Assembly: GCA_027946555.1 (NCBI GenBank)
Contig: JAPEVC010000382.1
Span: 1 to 20,086, forward strand
Reading direction: 5' to 3'
DNA from: Gnomoniopsis sp. IMI 355080
Taxonomy: Eukaryota; Ascomycota; Sordariomycetes; Diaporthales; Gnomoniaceae
DNA length: 20,086 nt
The notes under the pieces were generated by a model that was not told the origin of the DNA, searched no databases, and worked only from the letters and a program-made list of their open reading frames with translations. The translations under genes and the position numbers were made by a program. This document shows positions 1-9,936 of the stretch, piece by piece; position 1 is the stretch's first letter, and the number at the start of each line of letters is the position of its first letter.

Positions 1-1349
1 CCGTCTCCCTTCACCCACGCCCTCAAATTCTCCCCCACCCTCCTCGTCTGGTTGCCAATCGTCGTCTCACTCAACCACGCCAAATGCCCTGTCATAACCA
101 AATTCACCCGCTCCACCTTCTCCTCCCCCACTGCATCAGCAACAGCAGCAGCAGCATCCAACAAGCAGCTATCGTTCCCGTCGCCCGCCGGCTCTGTCGC
201 AAAGACATCCGTGCCGTACCCAAAGATCTTGCGCGCCCGGAGCGCCGCGAGGACCGCATCCTCGTCGACGATACCGCCTCGCGAGACGTTGATGATGGTT
301 GTGCTGGGTAGAAGGAGGGCGAGTTCGGGGGTGGAGATGAGGGAGCGTGTGGTGGGTGAGAGCGGGACGGCGAGGAAGAGGACGGAGGCGCTGGATAAGA
401 GAGTGGTGAAGGGGACACGGGTGGGGTCCGTGGTGATGGTGATGGAGGAAGAGGCACTGTTGTTGACCGCCGCTGGGGAGGTGGCGTCTTTGCGTGAGGA
501 GATGAGTACTTTCATGCCTAGCGCCGTGCAGAGGCGGGCGATGTGTTTTCCTTTAGCGATAGCGAGAAATTCTCAGCATTCATTCTCATGCGCATACATA
601 GACACACAAGGGTCAGGGGGCAAAGGGAGGAGGAGAAGAAGGAGAACGAGGTTGCCTCACCAACAGCCCCATAACCTATAATACCGGCCACTTCCTCCTT
701 GCACGTTCTCGGTGGCTTGCCCGTACCGTCTCGCATGCGCGCATTCATGCTCCCCTTGGTCTTCCACTCATTCGGCCGCCCGGGCGAAGAAGAAGAAGTA
801 TAATCAAAGTCCGCCAAGGTGTTGTGGATCGTCACCAAGCTGCGGCGTGTGGCAAAGTAGAGCGCCATCGCGTGCTCGGCGACTGTCTCGGTGTTGCAGT
901 TTGTGCAATTCATTACTTGGATGGCGTTGTGCTGGCAGTAGGCCAGGTCGATGTGATCTGTGCCTACGGCGTGGCCTAGGATACATTTTCTAATCCCATT
1001 AGAACTTTTTGCCCTTCTGTTTTCTGTTCCTTTCTACTCTGGGTCCACCTGAATCGGGTGGAATCACCCCTCCGGGGGGGGGGGGGTTAGGTACTTCATA
1101 CAGATAGGGCGCCTGAGCAAGTGTCTTGCTCGTCAATTTGCAGGTGGTGCATATGATAACGCTGGCGTTCCTGATTCTTGCTACCACGTCGTCTTTGCCT
1201 GCGACGGTGTTGTGGTAAACCAGTGCTTCGTAGGTTCTGGGACTGAGGTCTATTGGCTCCCAGGGGACGTGGATGGATTCTAGCACCACGATGACTTCAT
1301 GGGAATCTGAAGGGAGGGCTTTGGGAGTGAGTGTTGGTTCGAGAGTCAT
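1..1349 (-). CDS. D-isomer-specific 2-hydroxyacid dehydrogenase (partial, C-terminus beyond left edge)
   Basis: NAD(P)-dependent oxidation/reduction of a 2-hydroxy/2-oxo acid; probably cytosolic; the exact substrate cannot be read from sequence. Exons (minus strand) are 1349-1102, 989-661 and 550-1. The introns (1101-990 and 660-551) are GT-AG, and their removal keeps one frame, giving about 376 residues before the edge. Visible motifs are the Rossmann glycine loop GYGAVG (about residues 188-193, split by intron 2), the catalytic Arg in INVSRGG (about 283), the Glu in DVFATEP (about 312) and the catalytic His in MTGHLAW (about 348), all in the family order. The N-terminal part has the usual GTDHID segment. 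The start at 1349 is preferred over an in-frame upstream codon at 1508, whose added residues look like untranslated sequence. Only a short C-terminal tail should be missing. Glyoxylate/hydroxypyruvate reductase or phosphoglycerate dehydrogenase-like activity are both possible. Confidence 0.9.
1044..1086. repeat. Run of 13 G plus short hairpin inside dehydrogenase intron 1
   Basis: Positions 1074-1086 are 13 consecutive G (C on the coding strand), just downstream of the 5' splice site of intron 1. Beside it, 1044-1049 TCCACC and 1057-1062 GGTGGA can form a 6-bp stem with a 7-nt loop. It is a mononucleotide repeat in an intron; no function is apparent. If the intron is retained the frame stays open to a stop near 999, giving a truncated protein without the NAD-binding fold. 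Confidence 0.8.
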
Positions 1350-2119
1350 TGTTGTCGGAATTTTGTCCGGAGATGAGGAAGATGTGAAGGGAAAGAACCA
1401 CGGGGGGACGGGTGAGAAGACGAGGTCTAATAACCTTCCTCGAAATGATGAAGGAAATATCGTCTTTGGGGAAAAATCAAGGGTTCGAAATGTTAAATAT
1501 GCAGTCAATGAAAGATTTTCAATTGGGGCAAGTAGAAAGATTCTCCCTCAAAAGTACTCGTAAAAGTTTCTCCTTGGAGCTTGTTGAGTTGACTATTACC
1601 TACGAGTATGTGAGATTGGAATCACGTTGCGCAGCAGCAGCCGAGACCGCTGAGGTCATTCGCAGATGCGCGCTGCGCAGGGGCGGGCCGGTTGGAGACC
1701 ATTTGAAAGATGATGTCGAGATATGATTTTTCATGGTTTGCAGTTCGCAATTCTACATATATTTACTTCGGCTGTAATCTCCCTCTTTCTGTTCCTCCTC
1801 CGTCCGAGTATTTGCGCAGATTCATGGGCATGGCACCATCAGGTCTTTCAGGGGCTGCTTGTAGAACAATCAAGTAGGTCCAGCGTGATGGGTATTCACA
1901 TTTCGAAATATCCTCGCTGATCCCAGCACCGGAGCCGCTAGCTTGCATCGCCATCTATTAAAGCATCACTGGAGTTCTTCCAAATGCAGCAAAGGCTGCA
2001 ACCCAATTTGCTGGCTTTGTGCAGGCACTGGAGCCTATGAAGCCCATGCGAACCGTCTTTCAAAAGCCAAGATCACGCTGCCTTGCACAAGTAATCGAAC
2101 ACGAGTAGTTCCCGATCGT
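1350..2119. other. Intergenic: dehydrogenase promoter and RRP6 3' flank
   Basis: This 770-bp stretch separates the start of the dehydrogenase (minus strand, 1349) from the stop of RRP6 (minus strand, 2120). It should hold the RRP6 3' UTR and the dehydrogenase promoter and leader. Short open frames on both strands (for example around 1412-1726 and 1723-1920) show no protein-like composition or recognisable motif. I see no RNA gene or repeat. Confidence 0.6.
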
Positions 2120-4756
2120 TCACTTCTTGAAAGTAAACGTCCTCCCAGCCTTTTCTCCATGCATGCGCCGCGCAGCCTTCGGGCCGTCCGCATTGATGCG
2201 CGCAGCATACGGGTCGAAAGCCTTCTTCTTGCCCTTACCCTCCTGGGGAGCGCCCATCTTGGCGCGCTGGGCGTGAAGGACAGACTGCGCGTTGCTGTAA
2301 TCGAATGGCGCCTCTTCATCATCCTCCTCCTCCTCCTTCTCCTCCTCATCGTCTTCGTCGTCGTCCTCCGCTGGCATTCGCTTCGCCTTCGACGTCCTCT
2401 GTGGTTTCTGTCCCTTTTGTTCGGCCTTCGCAGCACGCTTGGCCTTTCTTTCCGCGCGCTTTCGCTCCTTGCGCTGAGCTTTGGTTTCCTCATCATGGAG
2501 CGGGATCATATCCTGCGACAATGCCGCACCGCCGCCAGCATCGACGTCAGACTCTTCCGCGTGAACATCCTCTATCTTGCGCTTGCGCCCTTGCCGTAGA
2601 GTGAACTCAGTGTTATCCACCTCTGGATGCGGGGCAGGGGCCTTAGGTGTGCTCTCCAGAGGTATGATGTCCGGCTCTTGCTCCTTGGCCTTTGCCTCGG
2701 CTTCTTGTTGGGCTGACGAGATCATGGCCTCTTGAATATACGTTGTCCATGGCAATGAGATGAGGGTGCTAGCTTCCCTCTTCGCAACCTGCGAGGGACC
2801 CTCCCAGAGACTGCTAATGGGCATATCGCCAAAAAGCTGGGACTTCTCAGCTCGGAGCACCTCGACGGGCGGGAGCTCCGGCTTAGGCTTCTTGCTTTTT
2901 TCCAATTCCCTATCTACGACCGCTGCGAGCGAGTTGTCCGCAACTGTGCCTCTCAGAAACTCCACCGAGCTTGGTCCGGTCTCGCCCTCCTTCTTTGCTT
3001 GGGAAATGACTTCGAATAGCTCGCTCAGTGATCGTTGAACAATACTAGCGCATCTACTGCCAAGGATGCTGTGCAAGGCCTTCGGATCCACTGGCAAAAG
3101 CCTGGCGATCTCCATCAGCGTTTGTTGAGGCATGATGAAGATGGGGCCCTCGTCCTCGGTACGGGCTAAGTCGTCACGCCACTTGTGGACTGCCCGGTAG
3201 ACGGCGAATTGTGGCCCATCCAGTCTTATGCTGCTTCTTATCAAGGGGTTGATCCAGCCCCTAGTTCCATCGCCACTGTCGGGATCAGCGACGTAGGAGC
3301 TGTATCTGTCCAATGACGTCTCCTTGGATCTCTGCAAGGCGTACTCGATCAAATTCTCTTGTGGATTGTTTGGGTCAGAACGAGTGACAAGATCGTTCCG
3401 CATGTTGTCGTAAACGTAAAGGAGGTAGTGAGTGTCGCAACGGGCGTAGTACATCATCTCATCAGTAAGGGGCCTATCACTATTAGCGAGAAACAGTCAG
3501 GAAGTGATCAGGGCTATTTACCGTATTCTCCAATCTGCCATCTGGTATTTTTTGTCCGCATCGAAATCGACGAATTTTTTCAAGAGATATGCCAAACTCT
3601 TTTGCGGGTAGTTGAGTGCCACGGAGGCGTGATAAGTATCAAAGAGCCCAACGATGTAGAGACCAAGGTCCCGCTGCAACCAAATGATGTCCATAAAGGC
3701 GCCGTGGAAGACCTTGAGAATCTTGGGATCGGCAAACACCTCGTTCAGGACCTCAAGCTTGTGTCTCCAAGGTCGTAGTGTGTCGATAACCCAGTCTTTC
3801 TCTCGGGTGCTAATTTGCATGAGAGACAGCAAACCGTGATAGCTGCGCGTGTCGTGATGTTCCAGATCGACTGCAATTTCCTCCGCCTGTTTCAGTTCTT
3901 CTAGCATCTCAAGCACGCCTTCATAGGTGTCGACCCAAATGGCGGGGGCCTTCTCGATAGGTTGATATGGAATGGGGTCGTGCTTTTCGTAGGTCCTGGC
4001 GGGGTACTTCAAGTCGTGTATCTCGGTCTCGTATGGGTGCTTATATCTAAATCGTCCATTAGCATCATTGGTCGCGCCTTTCTGCATCAACTGCCTGCTT
4101 CTCGCTTCTGCACACTCTGGTTGAATTCCTCCCAGTCCAGATTACGAGGTCAAAAGTATAAAAAAGGAAAAGGACTGATTTTCGTACTGTGTCTTGTTGT
4201 TGCCATCATCAGTCATGCCAAGACTCTCTTCCAAAGGCACAGTCGCATGGGGTTTCCGGGTGAGCAGAGGCATCCAAGGCCCTGTCGCAAAGTTGTCTAC
4301 CTTTTTCTCGAAGGCATTCTGCGGCTTGATGATATTGGCACGGCGCCAGTTCGGCTCGAATCGATCGTTTGTCTTGAGCTTCTTTGAGGGCGGAGGCTCG
4401 GGAATATCACTCTTCCTCTTGACCCGGCCAGTATATTCGTCCAGCGCAGTGTCTGCCTTTTCGAGAAGACCATCGATCACGTCCACGATGCCGGCCCATT
4501 GGATGTCGACATCCTCTGTTTCCTCAAGCGAGTCCACATTTCTCTGGCCATTTGCCTTGGCTGCCGCGTTTATCAGATCGCTGGATACACTGAGAAGACG
4601 GGTCGACAGGTCCTCAAGTCGGTCTCCAGTTCGCGGATTTGCGGTACGCTGGAAGGCGAGGTCTTCGCTTGCGATTCGGTTTACGGTCCGGGTGGTCGAA
4701 ATGAGGGAAGCCTGGACTGAGTCTTGCAAGGACTTGAAGTCTTGCGAGGGATCCAT
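2120..4756 (-). CDS. RRP6: Rrp6, nuclear exosome DEDD-Y 3'-5' exoribonuclease
   Basis: Rrp6 (EXOSC10 in animals) trims and degrades rRNA, snoRNA and cryptic transcripts as part of the nuclear exosome. Exons (minus strand) are 4756-4188, 4046-3522 and 3473-2120; introns are 141 and 48 nt. The joined frame gives 815 residues, a usual length. Domains in order: an N-terminal PMC2NT-type helical region (about 1-110, the Rrp47/cofactor-binding part); the exonuclease with DEDD-Y residues D250 and E252 (in AVDLEHH), D309 (in HGAFMD) and Y374/D378 (in YARCD); an HRDC domain (about 445-505); and a basic, acidic-tract C-terminus (about 735-815) ending in Phe/Lys-rich residues. The start MDPSQDF at 4756 fits the family better than an in-frame codon 36 nt upstream. 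All catalytic residues are present, so it should be active. It is divergent from MDM35, with 499 bp between the starts. Confidence 0.96.
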
Positions 4757-5255
4757 TGCTGCTGGAAGTAGAAGTTTGCAAGGATGCACCACAAAAGACT
4801 AACGATTTGTTGTGGAAGAAAGGCTTTGGTAAGTGATGCTTGTCTTCCCAGTAGAAATTTTGGCGATGTTCAATCGGCAGGCATTGTTGATGCTAACAGG
4901 GGGCCTGTTCAATGTTGATGTACCTTGAAAGTGCTGAAAATGGGCGCCAATGCAGGGTTTAACGGGTAGCGGTACACTGCTTCGCCGATAAGAGATAAAC
5001 GTTAATTCCGTGATGACTTCAGACTTTCCAACGTCGTGCGTGGTTCCATTTCCCAACTTGCGAGGCGGTCGGTGAGATTTCTAATTTTCAAAAGTCAGCC
5101 CAAACTCTCCCTTGTTCTCGACACAAACCTCGAACAATTTTTCTAGTCGTGCGCGCCAGCTCTCGGTAGACGACCCGTTTTGTCTTGTTTCTGTCAGGTC
5201 ATAGCTCGAAGCTATTCGGGTCGTTGCAACCCGCCTCGAGTTGTCGATTATAAAG
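4757..5255. promoter_or_regulatory. Divergent promoter region between RRP6 and MDM35
   Basis: This 499-bp stretch separates the start codons of RRP6 (minus) and MDM35 (plus), so it must contain both leaders and both promoters. I find no clear TATA box. Open frames on the minus strand here (about 4799-5056 and 5081-5293) have no recognisable features and are taken as chance. Confidence 0.6.
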
Positions 5256-5791
5256 ATGTCTGCCTCTCTGGCGCCAGAATGCAACGAAGTCAAAGAGTGA
5301 GTTTTGGAATTGTTTTTGATGCAAGATTGTCGGAGACCTTGTACTAACGAGCGGATAAAGGAAGTATGACAACTGCTTTCTCAAATGGTACAGCGAAAGT
5401 AGGTGGGAAAGCTTGTTTTTTCCTATCGCTAAACGGAGGAACTGACGGCTCGCAGAATACCTGAGAGGCTTGGGGAAGGCGGACGATAACGAATGCTCCA
5501 CCCTGTTCAAGGAGTACCAGAGCTGCCTTGGTGTATGTCTTTCCTCTGCCTTCCTTTCCTCTCTGGCATGTTCGGGCCAGTGCGCAGAGGTCAAGCAAGC
5601 CAGAGAGGAAAGGGAGGCAGAGAATGCTCTTTAGCATCTTTTCACTTCGGGGATCTCCTAACAAGAACTTCGCAACGATTGATACTGATTCGCGACAGGT
5701 CGCTCTCAAGCAACGTGGTATTGACAAGCTGCTTGACGAGGCAAGAGAGGACAACAAGGAGAACGATGCAACACATATGAGAAAGAACTAG
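5256..5791 (+). CDS. MDM35: Mdm35, twin-CX9C mitochondrial intermembrane-space protein
   Basis: Mdm35 (TRIAP1 in animals) partners Ups-family lipid-transfer proteins in the mitochondrial intermembrane space, where the complex moves phosphatidic acid or phosphatidylserine; import uses the Mia40 disulfide relay. Exons are 5256-5296, 5361-5398, 5456-5532 and 5699-5791, giving 82 residues. The four cysteines form two exact CX9C pairs: C9/C19 (C-NEVKEKYDN-C) and C40/C50 (C-STLFKEYQS-C). The FLKWYSEKYLRG stretch and the DEAREDNKENDA tail are family hallmarks. All introns are GT-AG: intron 1 has a TACTAAC branch site (5342-5348), and intron 3 has a GTATGT donor and carries a long inverted repeat. 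The gene is too fragmented to appear as one open frame, so it could be missed or mis-spliced in automatic annotation. Confidence 0.95.
5544..5622 (+). repeat. Long near-perfect inverted repeat (hairpin) in MDM35 intron 3
   Basis: The left arm at 5544-5567 and right arm at 5599-5622 are reverse complements over 24 positions with one DNA mismatch (T5552 opposite G5614). In the transcript that mismatch is a G-U wobble, so the RNA stem would be continuously paired over 24 bp around a 31-nt loop (5568-5598). The arms are pyrimidine-rich (left) and purine-rich (right). The hairpin lies wholly within intron 3 (5533-5698), between the GTATGT donor and the CCTAAC-like branch site. It could be a miRNA-like precursor, a splicing-control element or a small inverted duplication; sequence alone does not decide. 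Confidence 0.85.
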
Positions 5792-7058
5792 TTCAGATTT
5801 CATAACCCTTTTGTTTTCTTCTCGTTGCGACTATCGTCAAGATAAGAAGACTGGTCTTCGGCTTGGAAGTCAGGAACAGGTGATCAGGGACCGCTGTTTG
5901 GCGTTAAACAGGTCATTTCGCATCTGGTGTAACATATGGTATCGGACTACCTTCTACAACGAAATTAAAGTGGGATGCCCTTTCCAGCACACCTCAATCG
6001 TTCTTTGCCTGTCGCCAAGGGTACTGACATATGTAGGCCTGTTCAGCCAAAATGGCTCGGTAGACGGCTTCAGAAGCAGATTTCTCAATGAAAGATCTCA
6101 CAAACCGGCTAGACATCCTGTGCCAACATCATGAAATACATTGCTTCAGAGCCGAGTCCTTTTCATGCCAGGACATTCTTGACCTAGGATGACTTCAATA
6201 GATTCGTCAACACTGCCAGCTCCAAAGCAGCGGAAATTTCGACAACCTTAGGCTCCTAACAAGAATGATTAACCTTAAGCATATATGACTGGGTACTTCG
6301 TCAACTGCTCGGGGCGGGTGTTCCGCGCTGGAGCTTCTTGTCCCTCCCTGTTCATAAGGACATATACTTGCGGGGCGAATAAGCTAGATTGGCTAGATGT
6401 TGGCTGACTGATACAACATAGCGAGCCAACGTCCTATCAACATATCATACCCAAAACTTCTTTGAAACAAATGTAACGAAAACTTGTAGAGTATTTTTCT
6501 GTACAGGTAATCAGGGCGGCCAGGTAGGTATGTAGGTAGTCGTGGGACCCCTGTAATGTCAGGAACCTGGGGCCCAGGGTCTAGACTCTACTAGAGGCCT
6601 GCTAAGGAATGATGGTTGGCCGGCAGGCAGCGAACACATGTTCGCAATGAAGGTACCTAATTTTGGGAGTGATTAGGGCCCAGACCAATTCGAGCGCGGG
6701 CCCTTGCCAAGAGCCCGACGCGAAAGTTGGACTCGAAAGCACTTCAACAGCTCTGACAATCGAAAGAAGCACTGTTTCGATCCTGGAGCTTCAGCATGGG
6801 CAATTGACTGAGCTCACAAGCCCTGTTTTCCCTGTCTTGCTCTGGATCCACAACAGTTTGCGCGCCGCGCCGGAGTCGAATGTGACGATATAAATCCACT
6901 CAAGATCCACCCATTTCATACCAGCACCCCCAACTCGAACATTCAATTACCTTAACATATACTGTCGACGGGCCATCGCAAGCGCAAGGTCTTCAAAGTG
7001 GTTCATTGACCAACTGTATCCGACCTCGGAATGCGATTCACGTAGCGACGGCGATTCT
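5792..7058. other. Intergenic, 1.27 kb without a recognisable gene
   Basis: This stretch holds the MDM35 3' flank and the promoter of the small membrane-protein gene. The short open frames here (about 5811-6134 and 6663-6893) are low in protein-like character, have no motif and do not join by plausible introns. No tRNA or repeat was found. The last part (about 6885-7058) looks like a promoter and leader: a TATA-like box followed by C/T- and C/A-rich sequence. Confidence 0.5.
6889..6895 (+). promoter_or_regulatory. TATA-like box upstream of the small membrane-protein gene and GPI1
   Basis: TATAAAT lies 164-170 bp before the ATG at 7059 and is followed by pyrimidine/CA-rich sequence typical of fungal start-site regions. 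It is the only good core-promoter candidate seen upstream of the tandem pair formed by the small gene and GPI1. Assignment is by position and consensus only. Confidence 0.4.
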
Positions 7059-7544
7059 ATGCACCCGTTTTCCGCCCTCACGCTCGGTATCTTCGTAGCT
7101 GGCTACACGACCGCTCGATGGGACCTTGTTACCCGCCTGTATGAGCTTGCCATCTTTGCCTGGGACTACGGAGTCGTCGTAAGTTGCCAGCTAATCCGCT
7201 TCCTCTGCTTGTGTCTTGCGTTGCTCTGTCCCTTTGGGCCTCGTGTGACGCGACAGGAAGAGGTTGCGCCCGCACGCTATGACTGACCTAAGCTCTCTTA
7301 CCCATCTAGTTGCGCGCCGCCTACGGATTCGTCATACTCTCGCTCTTCTTCCTTATCGTCTTACTCCCTGTGGCACGTCTGGCGGCAAGAGAGTCAGACT
7401 TGGTACGACCGACCCGCCATCTTGTTCTGCCGCTCCGAGATGCGAATCTGAGCCACGAGCTAACAATTTCATCACAAGCATCCTCGATCACCCGGGTCAG
7501 GCATTTCAGCGCGCGAGCAATTAAAGAGGCGAGGATCATTCTAG
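7059..7544 (+). CDS. Small probable two-pass membrane protein, tandem upstream of GPI1
   Basis: I do not recognise the family. The preferred model is exons 7059-7178, 7310-7402 and 7479-7544, giving 92 residues. Intron 1 has a GTAAGT donor and CATCTAG acceptor; intron 2 has a GTACGA donor, a CTAAC branch (7460-7464) and an ACAAG acceptor. The first 71 residues are convincing: a short hydrophobic segment (about 3-18), an Arg/Asp/Glu-containing amphipathic stretch (RWDLVTRLYELAIFAWDYG), and a strong transmembrane helix (about 44-62) followed by Arg-rich sequence. The C-terminus is uncertain: acceptor 7500 would give 78 residues ending at 7524, and retaining intron 2 gives 136 residues ending at 7600, overlapping the GPI1 start. 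The stop of the preferred model is 34 bp before the GPI1 ATG. An ER-membrane role beside Gpi1 is a guess from position and topology only. Confidence 0.5.
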
Positions 7545-7578
7545 GCCCGCGGGCCACGGTTTCCCAAGGCTGTCTGTC

Positions 7579-9936
7579 ATGCCCGAGCATGACGGACTGA
7601 TGCGCATTTTCTGGCCGATCGACATCCCGAGGTCTGACCTGCCAGGTGTTGTCGTGGGCTGGAGGAACTCAAAGCTGGACGTGTTTGTGGTCGCGATCCT
7701 TGAAGCTGTTGAGGTTCGTCTTCGCGCCATAATCCAGTCAATTTAGATACCTTTACTGAGGACTGCCAGGCTCGAAATGTCGAAGAAGCGCTCAAGCTGC
7801 ACACCCTCCTCCGAAGCGCACCGCACCCCATAGGACGAATATTTGAGTTATGCGGTCAGTCTTTCATGTCCGTGTTGGGCGTTTCGAATGCCGACAGTTC
7901 GGTCGATATCAACCCGTCATGGGTTCGCGTCACGGTCGATCCAAATACGCGCGCCCCTCAGGTCCGATGCGCCATGGCATCGAGCATCCAAGTCATACTT
8001 TTCCAAAGACCACTACCCACGAGAATGCAATACATATCCTTAAACCCCATCGCTCTTGCTTTAGGACACAAGCATGTGGACGAGAGGCAGGCCAACCTCG
8101 GCGAAGATGAGGTAGAAGACGAAACGCACGAGAGGCAGCGAAGAGCCAAGACCGAGAGACTTGTCGAAAAAATCAAACAGCATTCCATCACGAAGCGGCA
8201 GCCGTCGGACAAAGAAAGGGCTCTTCCCAAGATCGTCAATCAGATCAATTGGTCATTGGAGCTGGAGCAGCTTCTACAAAAGAATGTGTCGAGGCTAGGG
8301 GCGAGACCCAGGCGAGCGCTTAGTGTGTCCGAGCGTGTGGTCGAGTCTGCCACCACCATGAAGAATTTCGTACTACTTTGGATTTGGGAGCTAATCACTG
8401 TCTACGCCTTTCCCATCATCCGGCGGGCCTTTATCTTCGGCCTGATCGGTCATCGGATCGCGGCCGAAGTACTTTTAATGATGCTGGAGTGGCGCCCACA
8501 GCCTCACATGGCCGCGTTGAAGGATATCTCAGCCACGGCGCAGCAGGTCGAGATCCGGCTCCTTCAATTCTGTTACTGGCCAATGCAATATGTGACTCTC
8601 CGGCAAAGGAAAAATGACTGGGACAGTGTGACGACAAGTCATCCAGACTATATCAGATTTTACAACAGCCTCTGGCTTGTCGCCAACGACGTAATCATCG
8701 GTATAGCTTTGGGGTCTTATATCATCGATAACTCGGGATGGGTTGCGGATGAGATCAACGCGATCCTTTCAAGGTATACAGTTGAAGCTCTACAAAGCAG
8801 CATCTCTTGGTTGATGGGCTGGCCAGCTGGTCTGAAACTCAATACCGAGCTGGCGGCATTTCTCGGAGACCTGTTCTTGTGGGTTATCGACTACTGGGCC
8901 AGTGAGTAGTTCTGTACGAGAACTTTTCGCCAAATTTCCCTAGCTGACTTTTCTAGGTTGTCTCGAAACACTCCGACCAGCTCTGCCGCATATTATCTGG
9001 TTCGTCGGCTTCTCTGCCTTCGCCGGTGCTAGTATGCCCATTGCCATGTTCTCGGATTTGCTGTCCATCCTCACTGTCCACATCTACTCCTTCTATCTTG
9101 CCTCTGCCCGTATTTACAACTGGCAACTGACTATTTTAATCTCGCTCTTTCATCTCTTCCGAGGAAAGAAGCACAACGTCCTGCGGAATCGTATTGATTC
9201 CTGCGACTACGATCTTGACCAGCTTTTGGTCGGCACGATCGTCTTCTGTCTCTTGTTATTCCTGCTACCGACCGTTGTGGTGTTTTACCTCAACTTTGCC
9301 ATTGCGCGTATGGTGATCATCTCACTCAAGGCGTCGTTTGACACGCTGCTTTCGTGTCTAAACCACTTTCCCCTCTTTGCCCTAATGCTCCGGATCAAGG
9401 ACCCTCAGAGGCTACCAGGTATGTGTATTCAATATTCTACTATCATGTTCCAAATTTGCTGATAAGAATCCAGGGGGCATCCGGTTTGAACTTCGAGATA
9501 CCCAAGAACATAGACCTGTACTTAATTCTGAATCCGACCTTCCCTCCACATCCGTGATATACCTCAAAGTACGTCCTCATGCCGATCTTTCGAGAAATTG
9601 CATTAGAACCAAATTGACCATTCACACAAGTCCATTCCTCTGACATTCCGCGCCATGTTTCATCAATACTTCCAGCTTGGCTCCCGCATTCGCAAGCACT
9701 ATCTCTCCCCACGCGTGCTTCTTTGTCTTCTCACCGGCAAATTCGTCCCGCCTATCAACCGCAAGAACCTTTATAGTCTACAATACAGCATGTTGCCTGC
9801 GAAGAGGTCAGGCATCATGGATATGTGGGCAGCCATCAATGCATTAGTGAGGGATGAAGGCAAGATCCCGGTGATGAATGGCAAGCTGAGGTATTCGGGC
9901 CAGCTGCAGAGAGCGAGAGGATATGGTGGGCATTGA
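7579..9936 (+). CDS. GPI1: Gpi1/PIG-Q, subunit of the GPI-GlcNAc transferase complex
   Basis: Gpi1 is a multi-pass ER protein that stabilises the complex transferring GlcNAc from UDP-GlcNAc to phosphatidylinositol, the first step of GPI-anchor synthesis. Exons are 7579-7713, 7770-8901, 8957-9418, 9474-9568 and 9631-9936, giving 709 residues. The N-terminus has the family pattern (RIFWP, VVVGWRNSKLDVFVVAILE); the middle is charged (about 120-190); hydrophobic segments start near residue 244 and recur near 268, 342, 405, 435 and 509. The block FRGKKHNVLRNRIDSCDYDL with DQLLVGT after it, and the C-terminal QYFQLG, RKHYLSPRV and YSMLPAKR segments, are characteristic of Gpi1. Introns are 55-62 nt; the first has an unusual GTTCGT donor. 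The start at 7579 is chosen because it directly precedes the conserved N-terminus; an in-frame ATG at 7600 is possible. It follows the small membrane-protein gene by 34 bp, so it may depend on upstream transcription. Confidence 0.95.

Noticed and set aside
52..681. Long plus-strand open frames over the left end
   Set aside because: They are antisense to exon 3 of the dehydrogenase, which has all family motifs on the minus strand; the plus readings are Ser/Arg-rich without motifs.
1480..1500. GGTTCGAAAT, a B-box-like sequence
   Set aside because: No A box, acceptor stem or T stem can be placed around it.
1943..2599. 218-residue plus-strand frame with a Leu-rich hydrophobic stretch
   Set aside because: It is antisense to the acidic C-terminal tract of RRP6; the Leu/Val run is the complement of Glu/Asp codons.
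4194..4802. 202-residue plus-strand frame
   Set aside because: It is the complement of RRP6 exon 1, which fits the PMC2NT region and splices in phase to the exonuclease domain.
5199..5757. Minus-strand frames across MDM35
   Set aside because: They overlap a gene with exact twin CX9C motifs and canonical splice sites on the plus strand and have no features of their own.
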